NCBI GenBank assembly: GCA_005883865.1
Contig: VBAO01000442.1
Location: forward strand, 1 to 7,180
From: Candidatus Segetimicrobium genomatis
Lineage (GTDB): Bacteria; Sysuimicrobiota; Sysuimicrobiia; Sysuimicrobiales; Segetimicrobiaceae
Direction: 5' to 3'
DNA length: 7,180 bases
A model generated the notes under the pieces. It saw only the letters and a list, made by a program, of their open reading frames with translations. It was not told where the DNA came from and searched no databases. This document shows, piece after piece, positions 5,800 to 7,180 of the stretch; the first letter of the stretch is position 1, and the number at the start of each line of letters is the position of its first letter. Position numbers and translations under genes: made by a program.

Positions 5800-7040
5800 T
5801 GGCCCCCCACCGTCCCCTGCGGATCGCCGTCGACTGCATGGGCGGCGATCACGCTCCCCAGGAGATCGTTCAGGGGGCGCTGGCCGCAGCCGAAGCGGAA
5901 CGCCTCGAGGTCCTCCTCGTCGGCATCCCCGAGACCCTCGGCCCGCTCGTTCCGGCCGGCGCCCTCCGATCGGGGCGGGCGGCGGTCGTGCCCAGCGCGG
6001 GCGCGATCCCCGAGGGCGCCTCGCCGCTCCAGGCGCTGCGCGCGTCCCCCAATGCGTCCATGACGGTGGCGATGCGGCAGGCCGGCAACGGACGGGCGGA
6101 CGCCGCGGTGAGCGCCGGCAGCACGGGACCGACCCTGCTCGCCGCGGTCCGGGAGATCGGCATGCTGGAGGGGGTGCGGCGGGCCTGCGTCGGCCGCCAG
6201 ATCCTCGGCCTGCACCCGGAGACGTTCCTGATCGACCTGGGGCCGACGATGGACTGCGAGGCCCGGCATCTCCTCGAGTTTGCCGTGATCGGCGCCACCT
6301 ACATGCGGGTGTTCTGCGGGATCCCCGACCCCACCGTGGTGCTCCTCGCAAACGGCCACGAGCCGGGCAAGGGCAACCGGGTCGTGAAGGAGGCGGCGGG
6401 GTTGCTCGAGCGCAGCGGGCTGCGCTTTGCGGGACTGATCGAAGGGCACGATCTGATGCGCGGGGCCGCCAACGTGGTGGTGTGCGACGGGTTCGTGGGG
6501 AACATCACGTTGAAGACCGTCGAAGGCCTGGGCCGCGAGGTCGCGGCCTGGCTCCGGCGCGAGCTCTCCGGGGCGCTCCCCGCCGAGCGCGCCGCCGGGC
6601 TCGCCGATCGCCTCGTGGAACTCACGAACCCGATCGACCTCCAGGGGAGCCTGCCGCTCCTGGGGATCCGGGGCAATGTCGTGATGGCGCACGGCGCCTC
6701 GGACCGCCGCGCGATCCAGGCGGCGATCGGGCAGGCGGTCCAGGCCGTCCGGGGCGGATTCGTCGAACGGCTGCGGGTCGACGCCGCGGACCGGCGTCAC
6801 GCCCGCTCCAGGGCGCGCCACACGCGGAGCACTTCGCCGACGCTCCACGCCTGGGCGATGGCCCCCCGGGGCCGGTGCGGCGGGTCGCCCTCGAAGATCT
6901 CGGAGATGGTCCCCAATCCGGCGTCGCGCAGGTGGTGCTCGAAGGGGCGCAGCAGCGACCGCGCCCCCTCGAGGTCCCAGTACACGCGATGGTACGCCTC
7001 GGCATACGCCCCCGCGAGCCAGGCCCACGCGGGCCCCTGA
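5799..7040 (+). CDS. plsX: Divergent PlsX-like phosphate acyltransferase, C-terminal end uncertain
   Basis: PlsX converts acyl-ACP and phosphate to acyl-phosphate for the first acylation of glycerol-3-phosphate at the membrane surface. The ATG at 5799 overlaps the preceding TGA as TGATG, indicating coupled translation. Family features are IAVDCMGGDHAP (9-20), PEGASPLQALR (71-81), VVVCDGFVGNITLKT.EGLG (226-244) and GNVVMAHGASD (292-302). Several usually invariant sites differ: SAGNTG reads SAGSTG (105-110), the DVGAN(V/A)DC type reads DLGPTMDC (146-153), the NIGEE loop reads ANGHEP (184-189), and the KKDSSM stretch reads SPNASM (83-88). It may therefore be a paralogue with altered substrate or activity. 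Homology ends near residue 330, the usual length. The frame then stays open for about 83 more residues, antisense to the debranching enzyme gene, up to TGA 7038-7040. That Arg/Ser-rich tail looks like a shadow translation, so the true stop may have been lost near 6790. Annotated end is literal. Confidence 0.8.
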   Translation: MAPHRPLRIAVDCMGGDHAPQEIVQGALAAAEAERLEVLLVGIPETLGPLVPAGALRSGRAAVVPSAGAIPEGASPLQALRASPNASMTVAMRQAGNGRADAAVSAGSTGPTLLAAVREIGMLEGVRRACVGRQILGLHPETFLIDLGPTMDCEARHLLEFAVIGATYMRVFCGIPDPTVVLLANGHEPGKGNRVVKEAAGLLERSGLRFAGLIEGHDLMRGAANVVVCDGFVGNITLKTVEGLGREVAAWLRRELSGALPAERAAGLADRLVELTNPIDLQGSLPLLGIRGNVVMAHGASDRRAIQAAIGQAVQAVRGGFVERLRVDAADRRHARSRARHTRSTSPTLHAWAMAPRGRCGGSPSKISEMVPNPASRRWCSKGRSSDRAPSRSQYTRWYASAYAPASQAHAGP

Positions 7041-7180
7041 TGGTACGCCCGGTCGCGGTGGATGGGATCCCCTCCGTACTCCCCATGATAGGCAGGGTCG
7101 GCGGGGCTGAGCGAGCGGAGCCCGTAGGTGGTGAGCAGCGCGCGCCCGACTTCGTCCACGACCGCCGCGGCTTCGTCGCG
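6797..7180 (-). CDS. Glycogen debranching enzyme (amylo-alpha-1,6-glucosidase type), C-terminal end only
   Basis: The minus strand from the window edge to TGA at 6799-6797 encodes 127 residues of the C-terminal catalytic (alpha/alpha)6-barrel domain of a GDE_C-type glycogen debranching enzyme. That enzyme removes alpha-1,6-linked glucose branch points during glycogen breakdown. Diagnostic blocks, in order, are YHQGPAWAWLAGAYAEAY, GLGTISEIFEGDPPHRPRG and AIAQAWSVGEVLRVW, ending ALERA. The N-terminal part and the start lie beyond 7180. The gene is convergent with plsX and, as read, its last 244 bases lie under the plsX extension. Conservation of this segment shows that the debranching frame is the real one there. 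It belongs to carbohydrate storage and has no evident link to the acyl-chain cluster. Confidence 0.9.
   Translation of the reverse strand, partial: RDEAAAVVDEVGRALLTTYGLRSLSPADPAYHGEYGGDPIHRDRAYHQGPAWAWLAGAYAEAYHRVYWDLEGARSLLRPFEHHLRDAGLGTISEIFEGDPPHRPRGAIAQAWSVGEVLRVWRALERA

Noticed and set aside
5352..7028. A 558-codon open frame on the minus strand opposite the second SDR and plsX
   Set aside because: It crosses three unrelated genes, has no family motif, and lies in a different frame from the real debranching enzyme end.

Overview
The window is a very GC-rich (roughly 70% by eye), tightly packed bacterial segment with strong GGAGG-type ribosome binding sites. It looks like a piece of a high-GC bacterial chromosome or metagenome contig. 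The phylum cannot be fixed from sequence reading alone: glycogen debranching enzyme, PurD and a FabL-type reductase occur in many groups.

Layout. (1) Positions 1-1054, minus strand: purD (purine biosynthesis), with its last ~70-80 codons lost at the window edge. (2) Positions 1055-1291: a comparatively AT-rich divergent intergenic region with a near-consensus sigma70-type promoter firing toward purD. (3) Positions 1292 to ~6790, plus strand: a six-gene, apparently co-transcribed cluster. It encodes a FabF-type ketosynthase (KAS II), a FabL-type enoyl reductase with the Y-x6-K signature, both subunits of a glutaconate/IpdAB-like CoA-transferase, a second SDR whose intact part looks like BadH (2-hydroxycyclohexanecarboxyl-CoA dehydrogenase) or FabG, and a divergent PlsX-like acyl-ACP:phosphate acyltransferase. 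Several junctions overlap or nearly overlap (TGATG twice, probable ATGA once). (4) Positions 6797-7180, minus strand: the C-terminal end of a glycogen debranching enzyme, convergent with plsX.

How the genes fit together. Ketosynthase, ketoreductase-like SDR and enoyl reductase are three of the four chain-elongation activities of type II fatty acid synthesis, and PlsX removes finished acyl chains from ACP as acyl phosphate. The set lacks a dehydratase, ACP, FabD and FabH, and it contains a two-subunit CoA-transferase. The combination suggests a dedicated acyl-chain pathway that exchanges acyl groups between CoA and ACP carriers, possibly with an unusual or alicyclic acyl group. That reading is inference.

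Integrity. Read literally, four of the six cluster genes are damaged: a ~34-nt frame-shifting deletion in fabF right after the active-site His, a lost stop codon at the end of the FabL gene (probably one missing G), a ~26-32-nt frame-shifting deletion in the Rossmann fold of the second SDR, and no stop for plsX until 7040, deep inside the opposing gene. Either the assembly carries clustered indel errors here or the operon is decaying. Deciding between these matters more than any other check on this window.
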